From Bacillota bacterium (lineage in GTDB: Bacteria > Bacillota > Clostridia > Christensenellales > Aristaeellaceae), in NCBI GenBank assembly GCA_023411395.1, contig JAEYOV010000071.1, forward strand, positions 124,001 to 188,000: a DNA stretch of 64,000 nucleotides, written 5' to 3'. Below are positions 42,805 to 51,165 of this stretch, piece by piece (the stretch's first letter is position 1; every line of letters begins with the position of its first letter). Made by a program: the position numbers and the translations under genes. The notes beneath the pieces were generated by a model, which worked only from the letters and a program-made list of their open reading frames with translations, was not told the origin of the DNA and did no database searches.

Positions 42805-44316
42805 ATGAACGCCTTCATTCTGGCCCATGACCTTGGCACAACAGGCAATAAGGCTACGCTGTTTTCCATGGATGGCGCGCTGATTGCAAGCGTTACCCGG
42901 GAATATCCCACCTATTACCCCAAAAGTGGCTGGGTGGAGCAGAATCCTGAAGATTGGTGGCAGGCCGTAGTGCTGTCAACCAGGGAGCTGATTGAAAAAA
43001 GCGGTATAGCACCCAAGGACGTGGCCTGTATATGCTTCAGCGGGCAAATGATGGGCTGCCTCCTTGTGGATGACAGGGGAACACCCCTGCACAACATGCT
43101 GATCTGGGCTGATACAAGAAGCGCCAGGCAGGAAGCGCAGATCGTAAGGCTATTGGGGATGGAACGCGTTTATCGCATCACCGGCCACCGGGCCAGCGCT
43201 TCGTATCCCGTGGCCAAGCTGTTGTGGCTCAAGGAAAATGAACCCGAGGTGTACAAAAAGGCGTACAGGATGCTGGGCGCCAAGGATTTCATACTGCACC
43301 GCATGACCGGCCGGTTTTTGACCGATTACAGCGATGCCTCCGGTACCGGCGCGATGAATCTAAGCCGGCTTGCCTGGTCGGAGGAGATTGTTGACGCTCT
43401 TCAAATTGCCCCTTCCCTGCTGCCCGAGCTGCATGCCTCCACCGACATCGCCGGCGGGCTGACCAAACAGGCGGCCGAAGCCCTTGGCCTGCTTGGCGGC
43501 ACCCCGGTGGTTATTGGCGGCGGCGACGGCTCCTGCGCCAGTGTGGGAGCGGGCGTGGTAAAGGAGGGAAACGCCTACAATGTGCTGGGCTCCTCATCCT
43601 GGATTTCCATGGCCACCGCCGCGCCATTGTTTGACGAGGGCATGCGGACTTTTAACTTTGTGCACCTGGACAAGGAGCTGTTCACTCCCTGCGGCGCGAT
43701 GCAAGCGGCGGGTTATTCCTACCGCTGGTTCAGGGATCAGCTTTGCGAAGGCATGCAGTATGATGCAATCAACCTCCTGGCCAAGGCTTCGAAGCCCGGG
43801 GCCAATGGTACGCTGTTCCTGCCCTATCTGTTAGGCGAGCGCTCCCCCCGCTGGGATCATGGCGCCCGTGGCGCGTATGTAGGCATTGGGGTGGCTACCA
43901 GCCGGGGCGACATGGCAAGAGCCGTGATGGAAGGCGTTGCGCTGAACCTTAAAATCATACTTGATATTCTGGGCGGCGCTTGTCCCATTGGTCAGGTGAC
44001 TGTCATCGGCGGCGGAGCTAAGGGAGAATTGTGGCTGCAAATCCTTGCCGACGTCTGGCAAAAGCCGCTGCAATGCATCTTGAATCCTGGCGAGGCCACC
44101 AGCATGGGGGCGGCCGTTTGCGGCGGTGTCGGCATCGGCGCCTTGGAAGGTTTTCACGCGGTGCCCCTTTTCTCAAGGCCTGCCCGCGTAATCCACCCTC
44201 TTGCAGATAATGCCCGCCTGTACGAAAAGCTGTCCATCGCTTTTGAAAAGGCTTACGCCGGCCTGCGGGAGGCGGATAATGTGCTTTTACATATCCGGGA
44301 TGAGGACAGTATATGA
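42805..44316 (+). CDS. FGGY family carbohydrate kinase (xylulokinase-like)
   Basis: This 503-residue cytoplasmic kinase has an N-terminal ATP-binding lobe beginning ILAHDLGTTGNKATLF. SGQMMGCLLVDDRG follows near residue 75, with the catalytic Asp in IGGGDGSCASVGAG near residue 235 and GAYVGIGVATSRGDMARAV in the second lobe. TVIGGGAKGELWLQILADVW is the family's second ATP-site signature. Xylulokinase-like members phosphorylate ketopentoses or related ketoses. The start has GGGAGATGAAG upstream, 64 bases after the sensor lipoprotein stop, so it is probably in the same operon. Rhamnulokinases usually differ in the N-terminal region; the substrate is open. Confidence 0.87.
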   Translation: MNAFILAHDLGTTGNKATLFSMDGALIASVTREYPTYYPKSGWVEQNPEDWWQAVVLSTRELIEKSGIAPKDVACICFSGQMMGCLLVDDRGTPLHNMLIWADTRSARQEAQIVRLLGMERVYRITGHRASASYPVAKLLWLKENEPEVYKKAYRMLGAKDFILHRMTGRFLTDYSDASGTGAMNLSRLAWSEEIVDALQIAPSLLPELHASTDIAGGLTKQAAEALGLLGGTPVVIGGGDGSCASVGAGVVKEGNAYNVLGSSSWISMATAAPLFDEGMRTFNFVHLDKELFTPCGAMQAAGYSYRWFRDQLCEGMQYDAINLLAKASKPGANGTLFLPYLLGERSPRWDHGARGAYVGIGVATSRGDMARAVMEGVALNLKIILDILGGACPIGQVTVIGGGAKGELWLQILADVWQKPLQCILNPGEATSMGAAVCGGVGIGALEGFHAVPLFSRPARVIHPLADNARLYEKLSIAFEKAYAGLREADNVLLHIRDEDSI

Positions 44317-44330
44317 CGCGAAACGGTTAA

Positions 44331-45179
44331 ACAAAAACCGATGTATGCTTCTCCATATGGAATAAGCGCTTGGCAATTGGCAGGGCGGAACCGGATGCGA
44401 AATGGACGCCGTCACGCATCCTCCGGACGCTGCTGCGCAAGATGGATCAAATCACGGAAAAATGCGGTGACATAGGCTATAAATTCCCTTACGATAAGCA
44501 TCCTGTCGAAAAGAAGGCCACCTTCCGGGAGAAGATGCACGCTACCCGGGAAGCATTGCCCGTATTGGTGCTTCCGCTGATCATACTGGGCGGCATCATA
44601 TCCGGCATTTTCACAGCAACGGAATCTGCGGCGATTGCGGTGGTCTATGCTATCATGATTGCGGTCATCAGGAAGAAGATGAATTTCAAGATACTGCTGG
44701 ATTGCTGCAAGCGCGCCGCGATGACAACGGCCAGCATCATGCTGATTATTGCGGTAGCTTCCATGATGGGCTACGCCATTACGGTGATGCGCCTGCCGCA
44801 GCTGGCCATTGAATGGGCCATGCAGTACATCTCCAACAAGTATGTATTCCTTTTATTTATCAATGTCCTTCTGCTTCTTTTGGGCTGTGTGCTTGACCAG
44901 ACGCCGGCGCTGCTGCTGGTGGTGCCTGTACTGCTGCCTGTGGCAAATGCCTTTCAGATTGATCCGATCCACTTTGGCCTGATCGTGTGTTTCAATCTTA
45001 CGGTCGGCCTGATCACCCCGCCTATTGGCATGCAGCTTTTTGTTGGCGCCAATGTCGCCCGTGTAAAGCTGACGAGCCTTTTCAAATCCATATGGCCGTT
45101 TTGTATCATGGCCATTATCGTGCTGCTCATTATCACCTATATCCCCGCCACGGCAACCTTTTTGCCCTCCCTTTTCTAG
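44331..45179 (+). pseudogene. Truncated TRAP transporter large permease (DctM C-terminal part)
   Basis: An open frame of 282 codons without a good ATG matches only the C-terminal two-thirds of a DctM-type permease, which is normally about 425 residues. Recognisable blocks are ALPVLVLPLIILGGIISGIFTATESAA, MLIIAVASMMGYA, LLLLGCVLDQTPALLLVVPVL and the final GLITPPIGMQLFVGANVA. The first five or so membrane segments are missing, and only 14 bases separate the frame from the FGGY kinase stop, so the 5' part was deleted. No DctP or DctQ gene is nearby. The best possible start is TTG 44370, without a clear binding site. It is probably a non-functional remnant of an older sugar-acid transporter. Confidence 0.75.
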
Positions 45180-45217
45180 TTGACCGCGTAAATTTTTAAG
45201 AAGAAGGATGATTTGTT

Positions 45218-46324
45218 ATGAAACATGCAAAAATCACCAATGTGGATGTGTACATCTGCGGTGAAAAGCCCGCCAGCAGCCTGGCCGATTCCACCAGGCA
45301 AATCGGGGAACTGGGTTATGTTATTGTGGACATCGCAACCGACGAGGGCATACACGGCATAGGCCTTACCTATCATGAAGTGGGCAGCGAAGCCGTACGC
45401 GCGTTTATCAAGCATACCATCGCTCCGCAGATCATTGGCATGGACCCCCTGGAAAACGAAGTGATCTATGAAAAGGTAATTGCGGATTTCCGCGCCGTGG
45501 GCAGAAAGGGATTGGCGTTCTGCGCCCTGAGCGCCGTAGACATCGCGCTGTGGGATATCAAGGGCAAAATGGCCGGCATGCCGCTGTACCGTTTGCTGGG
45601 CGGAAGCAGAAACCAGGTTCCGATTTACTCCTCCGCAGGATGGACATCCTACTCCACCGGGGAGCTTTGCGATGAAATGCTGGGCATGATTGCGGAAGGT
45701 TATACCTTCCTGAAGCTGAAAGTCGGCGTGAAAGGCGGCACCGATCCCAGGGAGGACGCAAGGCGCATTCATGCAGTGCGCAAGGCTGTCGGTCCCGATA
45801 TCCGCCTGGCCGTTGATGCCAATAACATCTGGAAGGCCGGCACGGCGATCCAGTTTATGGACAGGATTGCGGACTGCGACGTGGAGTTTTTCGAGGAACC
45901 GGTGCTTGCCGACGATATTCCCGGCCTCGCTCATTGCAGAAGGTCGATGCGCGTGCCGCTGGCTACGGGCGAGCACGAGTATACCCGCTTTGGCGTAAGG
46001 GATTTGCTGACGGCCGGCGCGGCAGACATTGTACAGGCCGATGTGTGCCGTGTGGGCGGCTACACGGAAATGGTAAAAATCATTGCCCTGACGCAAGCCT
46101 TCAACGTACTGTTTGCTCCCCACTGCATGGAGCTGATGCATATGCACCTGGTCGCTGCCGCGACGAACGGTTTGATTCTGGAAAGCCTTACCCTTTTCAG
46201 GAATGTATCCAGAAACGTGTTCATCGATGCGCCGGAACCGAAGAACGGCTTTTTGAAGCTTCCCGATAAGCCCGGCCTTGGCCTGGAGCTGAACATGGAC
46301 TATATCAGGAAGTTTGGGAAATGA
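45218..46324 (+). CDS. Enolase superfamily dehydratase (mandelate racemase/muconate lactonizing enzyme family)
   Basis: This 368-residue cytoplasmic enzyme has the enolase-superfamily N-terminal cap (residues 1-130) and a barrel carrying K166-x-K168 in LKLKVG. The metal ligands are D200 (VDANN), a Glu in FFEEPV near 227 and a Glu in TGEHEYTR near 253. A His lies in APHCMELMH near 303. The K-x-K and His pattern is typical of sugar-acid dehydratases of the mandelate racemase group. It would dehydrate an aldonate or similar acid to a 2-keto-3-deoxy acid. The following genes encode a DapA-family aldolase and an SDR dehydrogenase, which fit the steps on either side. The start has GAAGGATG upstream. 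Confidence 0.85.
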   Translation: MKHAKITNVDVYICGEKPASSLADSTRQIGELGYVIVDIATDEGIHGIGLTYHEVGSEAVRAFIKHTIAPQIIGMDPLENEVIYEKVIADFRAVGRKGLAFCALSAVDIALWDIKGKMAGMPLYRLLGGSRNQVPIYSSAGWTSYSTGELCDEMLGMIAEGYTFLKLKVGVKGGTDPREDARRIHAVRKAVGPDIRLAVDANNIWKAGTAIQFMDRIADCDVEFFEEPVLADDIPGLAHCRRSMRVPLATGEHEYTRFGVRDLLTAGAADIVQADVCRVGGYTEMVKIIALTQAFNVLFAPHCMELMHMHLVAAATNGLILESLTLFRNVSRNVFIDAPEPKNGFLKLPDKPGLGLELNMDYIRKFGK

Positions 46325-46412
46325 TTCCCTGGCGCACCTTTGGGCGGCACGGTCCAACCGGTGATCTGTCCTTCCTGAAAAAATTCATTCGACAACGAAC
46401 GGCGGAATGTTT

Positions 46413-47330
46413 ATGAAAAGCAGTTCTATACACGGTGTGATCGTCCCCCTTTTGACGCCGGTGGATGAAAACGAGCAAGTCATCTATTCCCATTTGGAGC
46501 GGCTGGTGGAATACGTGATCACAGGCGGCGTCGACGCCATTTTTGCCATGGGGACCACCGGCGAATTTGCCCGCTTTGACGCCGTGACCCGGGCAAAAAT
46601 CATTGCCGCCGTTGTCCGGTTCACTGCCGGAAGAGTGCCGGTTTATGCGGGCGTCAGCGATTGCGGAACGGCACGTGTGACTGATCACATCAGGCGCGCG
46701 GAAGACGCCGGCGCCGATGCGGTGGTCACCACGCTGCCCTACTATTTCCCCAATACAAGTAAATACGAGGCGGTACAGTTCATCGGCAAGGTGGCGTCCT
46801 CCACCAAATTGTCCGTTATCCTCTACAATATTCCAGTGGCTATTGGCTCGGCGATCGCGCCGGAGGTTCTGGATGAGGTGTTCCCCATAGGGAATATCGC
46901 CGCCATCAAGGACAGCAGCGGCGATTTGAGCTACCTGGAATCACTGATGAAACGGTACCACGGCAAGGGAAAGCCGTTTTCGGTGATCGTGGGGAATGAA
47001 AAGGCCAACTTCGCCGGCCTGTCCATGGGTGCGGATGGCATGGTGCCCTCGCTGGCCAACCCGTACCCCAAACTGCTCAAGGCGGTATATGACAGCGCCG
47101 TGGCAAAGGATACTGTCAAGCTGAAATACTACTGCGATATCGTGGACGAAATGAACAGGCTGAACAGCTTTTCGGACAGCTGGATGTCCCCCAATATCTG
47201 GCGCAAGGCAGCGCTTGAGATGATGGGGATCATGAGCAGCTGCTTCACCCATCCGTACACGCCCCTGGATGCTGCTGCCAAAGAGCAGGTTGCAAAAACA
47301 ATAGCGCAATACAGAACGCTATTCCAGTAA
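46413..47330 (+). CDS. Dihydrodipicolinate synthase/N-acetylneuraminate lyase family aldolase
   Basis: This 305-residue class-I aldolase of the DapA/NanA/KdgA family has FAMGTTGEFARF near residue 45 (substrate carboxylate loop), TTLPYYFP with the catalytic Tyr near residue 110, and AAIKDSSGDLSYL with the Schiff-base Lys near residue 167. It probably cleaves a 2-keto-3-deoxy sugar acid to pyruvate and an aldehyde. I choose ATG 46413, 6 bases after GGCGGA; ATG 46407 touches that site. It follows the enolase-superfamily dehydratase by 88 bases and precedes the SDR. Housekeeping DapA is unlikely in this setting. Confidence 0.85.
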   Translation: MKSSSIHGVIVPLLTPVDENEQVIYSHLERLVEYVITGGVDAIFAMGTTGEFARFDAVTRAKIIAAVVRFTAGRVPVYAGVSDCGTARVTDHIRRAEDAGADAVVTTLPYYFPNTSKYEAVQFIGKVASSTKLSVILYNIPVAIGSAIAPEVLDEVFPIGNIAAIKDSSGDLSYLESLMKRYHGKGKPFSVIVGNEKANFAGLSMGADGMVPSLANPYPKLLKAVYDSAVAKDTVKLKYYCDIVDEMNRLNSFSDSWMSPNIWRKAALEMMGIMSSCFTHPYTPLDAAAKEQVAKTIAQYRTLFQ

Positions 47331-47364
47331 ACAAATCATTCCATTGATTGCCGCCGGAGGATGT

Positions 47365-48090
47365 ATGCTCAAGAATAAATGTGCTCTTGTTACGGGGAGC
47401 GGCACCGGCATCGGACGGGCCATTGCGCTGCGGTTTGCAAAGGAGGGAGCAACAGTTGTGCTCACCGGCCGCAAGCATGCCCCCATTGAGGAAGCCGCGC
47501 ATCAAATCCGCGCATCAGGCGGGAAGGCCTTTGCCTTTGCCTGCGACCTGAGCGATGAAACGCAGGTGCACACACTCTGCCGCCAGGCTGCGGAAGCCGC
47601 GGGGAATATCGATATTCTTGTCAACAACGCAGGCATTTCCAAGGAAATGCCATTTATCGAGATGCCGCTTTCCTTATGGGATGAGATGGTGAAATGCAAT
47701 CTGTACAGCGCCGTCTTGATGACAAAAGCAGTTCTGCCTCATATGATCAGGCAAAAATCCGGCGTTGTGATCAATATCTCATCGGGGGCGGGCCTCCGAG
47801 GGCTGCCGGGCAGCACCGCCTACTCCGCATCCAAGGCGGCGCTGATCGCCTTTGGCCAGGCTCTGGGCGATGAAGTGCGGCCCCACGGCCTGCGCGTCAA
47901 TACGATTTGCCCGGGCCCGGTGGATACCGAAATGCTTAAGCAATCCGCCGTACGTGACTATTTGCTTAAAAGCGGCGTCAAGCTGTTTGATCCCGATGAA
48001 ATCGCCTCGGCCGCCTTGTTCCTGGCCACGGACATGTCCGGAAAGATGAACAGCCAGGTATTGGTGATGCGGGACGGCAACAGATGGTAG
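47365..48090 (+). CDS. SDR family oxidoreductase
   Basis: This 241-residue short-chain dehydrogenase has the NAD(P)-binding motif TGSGTGIG at residues 10-17, NNAGIS near residue 88, and the catalytic set Ser in INISSGAG, Tyr153 and Lys157 in YSASKA. R-rich turns after strand 2 (TGRKHA) do not clearly separate NAD from NADP. The start at 47365 has GGAGG 4-5 bases upstream; the longer frame starts with TTG 47344 inside the intergenic stretch. As the last gene of the operon after dehydratase and aldolase genes, it may oxidise the incoming sugar to its lactone or reduce an end product. Confidence 0.86.
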   Translation: MLKNKCALVTGSGTGIGRAIALRFAKEGATVVLTGRKHAPIEEAAHQIRASGGKAFAFACDLSDETQVHTLCRQAAEAAGNIDILVNNAGISKEMPFIEMPLSLWDEMVKCNLYSAVLMTKAVLPHMIRQKSGVVINISSGAGLRGLPGSTAYSASKAALIAFGQALGDEVRPHGLRVNTICPGPVDTEMLKQSAVRDYLLKSGVKLFDPDEIASAALFLATDMSGKMNSQVLVMRDGNRW

Positions 48091-48124
48091 GCGGCAGATT
48101 TGCTGATTTTTGCGGATGAATAAG

Positions 48125-48152
48125 GCCCCGCGCCACAAGTCAGGCGCGGGGC
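48125..48152. terminator. Hairpin terminator after the SDR gene
   Basis: GCCCCGCGCC (48125-48134) pairs with GGCGCGGGGC (48143-48152) around an 8-base loop, followed by TGTTTCCT. It lies between the convergent region D and E operons and may serve both. Confidence 0.7.
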
Positions 48153-48202
48153 TGTTTCCTACGCTTGAACGCAATTCAATTGAAGAGACACAGGTATATT
48201 GC

Positions 48203-48358
48203 TTACTTCGTCTTATAGGCGTCGATCTGCGCCTGCAGTTCGGCAAGAATCTTGTCCAGGCCGGCTCCTTTTTCATTTGGATTATAGTACGCCAGGTCCT
48301 TTTCAGGATTCTTCGATAAGCCGCAGAGCAGGAATTTGCCGAATTCTCCAAACAAGGC
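48203..48358 (-). pseudogene. Remnant: C-terminal tail of an ABC solute-binding protein
   Basis: About 50 codons, ending in a stop at 48203, read as EFGKFLLCGLSKNPEKDLAYYN and then GLDKILAELQAQIDAYKTK. This is the typical last helix pair of large sugar-binding proteins of LipO type. It begins about 30 bases after the stop of the GH10-GH43 gene and has no start codon or binding site of its own. It looks like the end of a binding-protein gene whose front was deleted. The frame formally opens at 48391, but the first 11 residues are not homologous. Confidence is limited by its shortness. Confidence 0.5.
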
Positions 48359-48387
48359 GCAGCGTTTAGAGCCGCCGCATATTGCAC

Positions 48388-51078
48388 TCATCTATCGCGT
48401 TTCGAGAAGCTCCACCAATCCAGCTCCAGGCCGGGGCTCTCGAATACAAAGTACACATCGTGGATGCCTTGTATGCGGTCTTGCAGCAGGAATTCCTGAG
48501 AAGAAAAAGCAGAAGCCGGGGAAATGGCGGCGGTATACACTGCATCACTGTCCAGCCGGTCCATAAGGATTTTGAAGGTAATGCTTTCTACGCACCTTGA
48601 ATGTAAAATAAGCCTGTCAGCACCTTCATCACTGAAATTCACGCCCCGGACGCAGATATAGCCGCCCGCTTCGATGGCAGTGACGATGCCGTTGCCTGTG
48701 CCTGCTTTCCCGTCTGCATCAGGGGCAAGGCCGGTAGTAACGCCAGCCATGGCTGCCATGGTTTCCGCCTCCACCCGTTCAAAGGGGTTCAGGGGCTTTA
48801 TTTGTTGGGCGCCGCTTCTGGTGGCTGTTACAGGCACGATGATACCCGTATCATCTACAGTCAAAGCATCGATAAAGGTACATCGGTAGCCATTTTTAAA
48901 GCCCATGGCCGCTTCCAGCGTCTGCGTATGATACGTGATATACCATTTGCCTGAAAAAGAAAATATGCAATGATGGTTGTTGCCCCAGAAGCCGAAGAAA
49001 TCTCCGGGGTTTTTCAGAATCAGCCCGGCGTACGCAAAAGGCCCCAGCGGACTCTTGCTTGTCATGTAATGGATCTGTCCATTGGCTAGGCCCAGCTCCG
49101 CTTCCTTTTCACTGGGCACCTGAAAGTTTGTGCAGTAAGAATAATAGTACGTATCGCCGATTTTGTTGATGCCGGAATCCTCAAACAGGTAAGGCGCGTC
49201 AATGACAACAGGCTCGCCAACAATGCTTGTCATATCCTCTCCAAGCTGAACTGCCCGGGCGGTCTTGGGCGATGCTGCTTTGCCTTCCGGAACGCCGCCG
49301 CCAAAGTATAAATATGCTTTGCCGTCATCATCCATGAGCACCGCAGGATCGAACAGCCAGGTAACATCGGCGCAGTTGGGCGTTTGGCGGGAGACAAGCG
49401 GTTTTTTAATGGGATCCTCAAAGGGACCCGTAGGGCTGTCGCTTTCAAGGACACCAATACCGCCCGCGCTGTTGGCAAAGTAGAGATAGAATTTCATCTT
49501 TCCTTCGATTTCCTTTAAGGCCGCCGCGGGGGCCCAGGCGTTGGTTGCCCATTTTGCTGCGCCGCTGCCGCCCGCTGCCCGGATGGCGCCATGATCCGTC
49601 CAGTTGACCAGGTCGTCGGAAGACAGCACGTTGATGGTATTGATCTTGCTGTATGTATTGTTCTTCACCTTTCCTCCGGCGTCGTATTCCAGCACATCCC
49701 CCGTCATATACAGGTAGACCCGCCCATCATATACCAATGCGTAAGGGTCGGCTCCAAAGCGCTGGGTCATCACCGGATTGTTTTCTCCGGCGCCCTTGTA
49801 GCCTTTTTTGACGCCATTGTTAAGGGATGAACCCGCATCGGGCTGGGGCGCCGCTTCCGTAAGGCCCAAAGCTTCCGCTGCCTGTTGCAAGTATTCGGGT
49901 GTGTTTTGCATGGGGATGCTGTCATCCTGAAGCACGCCAAAGAATGCGGCCTTACAGGTGAGATCGGCGTTGAACAAAAGCGGATAGTAGGTATGCTCCT
50001 TATTGGAAAGCCATGACCTGTCGTCCGTGATCCCCCAGAAGGTAACGCTTGTAATGTTGATGCCGGCTCTTTCCTTCAGGCGGGTGAGCATGGAGAACAT
50101 GCGGCGGTATTTTGACGCCAGGGCCATTTGGCCCATCAGGCTGTTATCCTCTGTTTTGATATCCAGCTCGGTAACCTGCAGCTCAATGGGCAGGGAACTG
50201 TACAGTGTGATGGCCTCCTCAAATTCGGTCAGGGAGGTATCTATGGCGATATGCCCCTGCATGCCAAGGCCGTCCACCAACCCTTTGTCCGCAAGCGATT
50301 TCAAAAGGTTGCGGATCAAAAAGAGCTTGTTTTTCAAAAAACAATTATAGTCATTGTAAAAAAGCTTTTGTTCCGGCGCGGCATATTTGCGTGCATAGGT
50401 AAACGCAAGCGCCACAAAATCATCGCCAAGGGTCTGATACCAGAGGTTGTTTTCGGTGCGCAAGCCATTTGGGTGCCTGTCACCGGGCTCAATGGCCTCG
50501 TTCACCACATCCCAGGCGTACACCACGCCGGGATATTCTGTATTCACATGCTCCATCACGTCACGGATGTAATTTTCCATGCGCTTTTTCATAACATCCC
50601 GCGAGGCTAGCGGAGCGTTTTCATCCTTTTCATAATTCGCGCTGAAAAACCAGCGGGGCACCTGGCTGTGCCAGACCAGTGTGTGGGCGCGCATGGTCAT
50701 GCCGTTTTCCCTGGCAAAAGACAAAACAATATCCGCCTTTTGAAAATTCAGCTTAACCCGCGTTTTGTCACCGGCGGCGGCTGTCGCGGCATAATCCATG
50801 ACAAAATCGGCCTTCATTTCGTTTTCGCAGGTGAGGCTGTTGAAATGGCTGGTGATGACCTTCACGGCAGCATCCGATTTCAGCCACATGGGGGAAACGG
50901 CAGCGCCGATTTTAAACAGGTCTTCATACTTTTTATAAAGGCTCGGTGCCTCTCCCGTTTTGAGATAGGCCTGATATGCGTTCATGGTGTTCCCTTCTCC
51001 CTTTGCCATGGCAAATTGGCCGTTCACCATGACCAGTATTGCCGCCATCCACAGGAGCCAATAAAATTTGCGGGTCAC
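48388..51078 (-). CDS. Secreted multidomain xylanase: GH10, GH43 and CBM6-like domains
   Basis: This 896-residue enzyme has a signal peptide (residues 1-26, hydrophobic core WLLWMAAILVMVN). Residues 35-370 form a GH10 endo-xylanase barrel with acid/base Glu in WDVVNEA and nucleophile Glu in VTELDIK. Residues 430-765 form a five-bladed GH43 domain, starting NPVMTQRFGADPYALVYDG, with WLFDPAVLMDDDG and APYLFEDSGINK holding the expected acidic residues. The last 125 residues (RVEAETMA to the end) look like a CBM6-type beta sandwich. It would cut arabinoxylan and release side groups or xylose outside the cell. I choose GTG 51078 with GAGGGAA 6 bases upstream; GTG 51093 is the alternative. No cell-wall anchor is seen. 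Confidence 0.88.
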   Translation of the reverse strand: MTRKFYWLLWMAAILVMVNGQFAMAKGEGNTMNAYQAYLKTGEAPSLYKKYEDLFKIGAAVSPMWLKSDAAVKVITSHFNSLTCENEMKADFVMDYAATAAAGDKTRVKLNFQKADIVLSFARENGMTMRAHTLVWHSQVPRWFFSANYEKDENAPLASRDVMKKRMENYIRDVMEHVNTEYPGVVYAWDVVNEAIEPGDRHPNGLRTENNLWYQTLGDDFVALAFTYARKYAAPEQKLFYNDYNCFLKNKLFLIRNLLKSLADKGLVDGLGMQGHIAIDTSLTEFEEAITLYSSLPIELQVTELDIKTEDNSLMGQMALASKYRRMFSMLTRLKERAGINITSVTFWGITDDRSWLSNKEHTYYPLLFNADLTCKAAFFGVLQDDSIPMQNTPEYLQQAAEALGLTEAAPQPDAGSSLNNGVKKGYKGAGENNPVMTQRFGADPYALVYDGRVYLYMTGDVLEYDAGGKVKNNTYSKINTINVLSSDDLVNWTDHGAIRAAGGSGAAKWATNAWAPAAALKEIEGKMKFYLYFANSAGGIGVLESDSPTGPFEDPIKKPLVSRQTPNCADVTWLFDPAVLMDDDGKAYLYFGGGVPEGKAASPKTARAVQLGEDMTSIVGEPVVIDAPYLFEDSGINKIGDTYYYSYCTNFQVPSEKEAELGLANGQIHYMTSKSPLGPFAYAGLILKNPGDFFGFWGNNHHCIFSFSGKWYITYHTQTLEAAMGFKNGYRCTFIDALTVDDTGIIVPVTATRSGAQQIKPLNPFERVEAETMAAMAGVTTGLAPDADGKAGTGNGIVTAIEAGGYICVRGVNFSDEGADRLILHSRCVESITFKILMDRLDSDAVYTAAISPASAFSSQEFLLQDRIQGIHDVYFVFESPGLELDWWSFSKRDR

Positions 51079-51165
51079 AGCGAATTCCCTCACTTCCTAT
51101 CACCGGGCGGGACGACAGGAAAACCTGTCATCCCGCCAATGGCCTTTTGAGTACAAGCCGGCTGC

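Noticed and set aside
48382..48600. 72-codon plus-strand frame near the end of the GH10-GH43 gene
   Set aside because: It is antisense to the enzyme's C-terminal domain and lacks a binding site.
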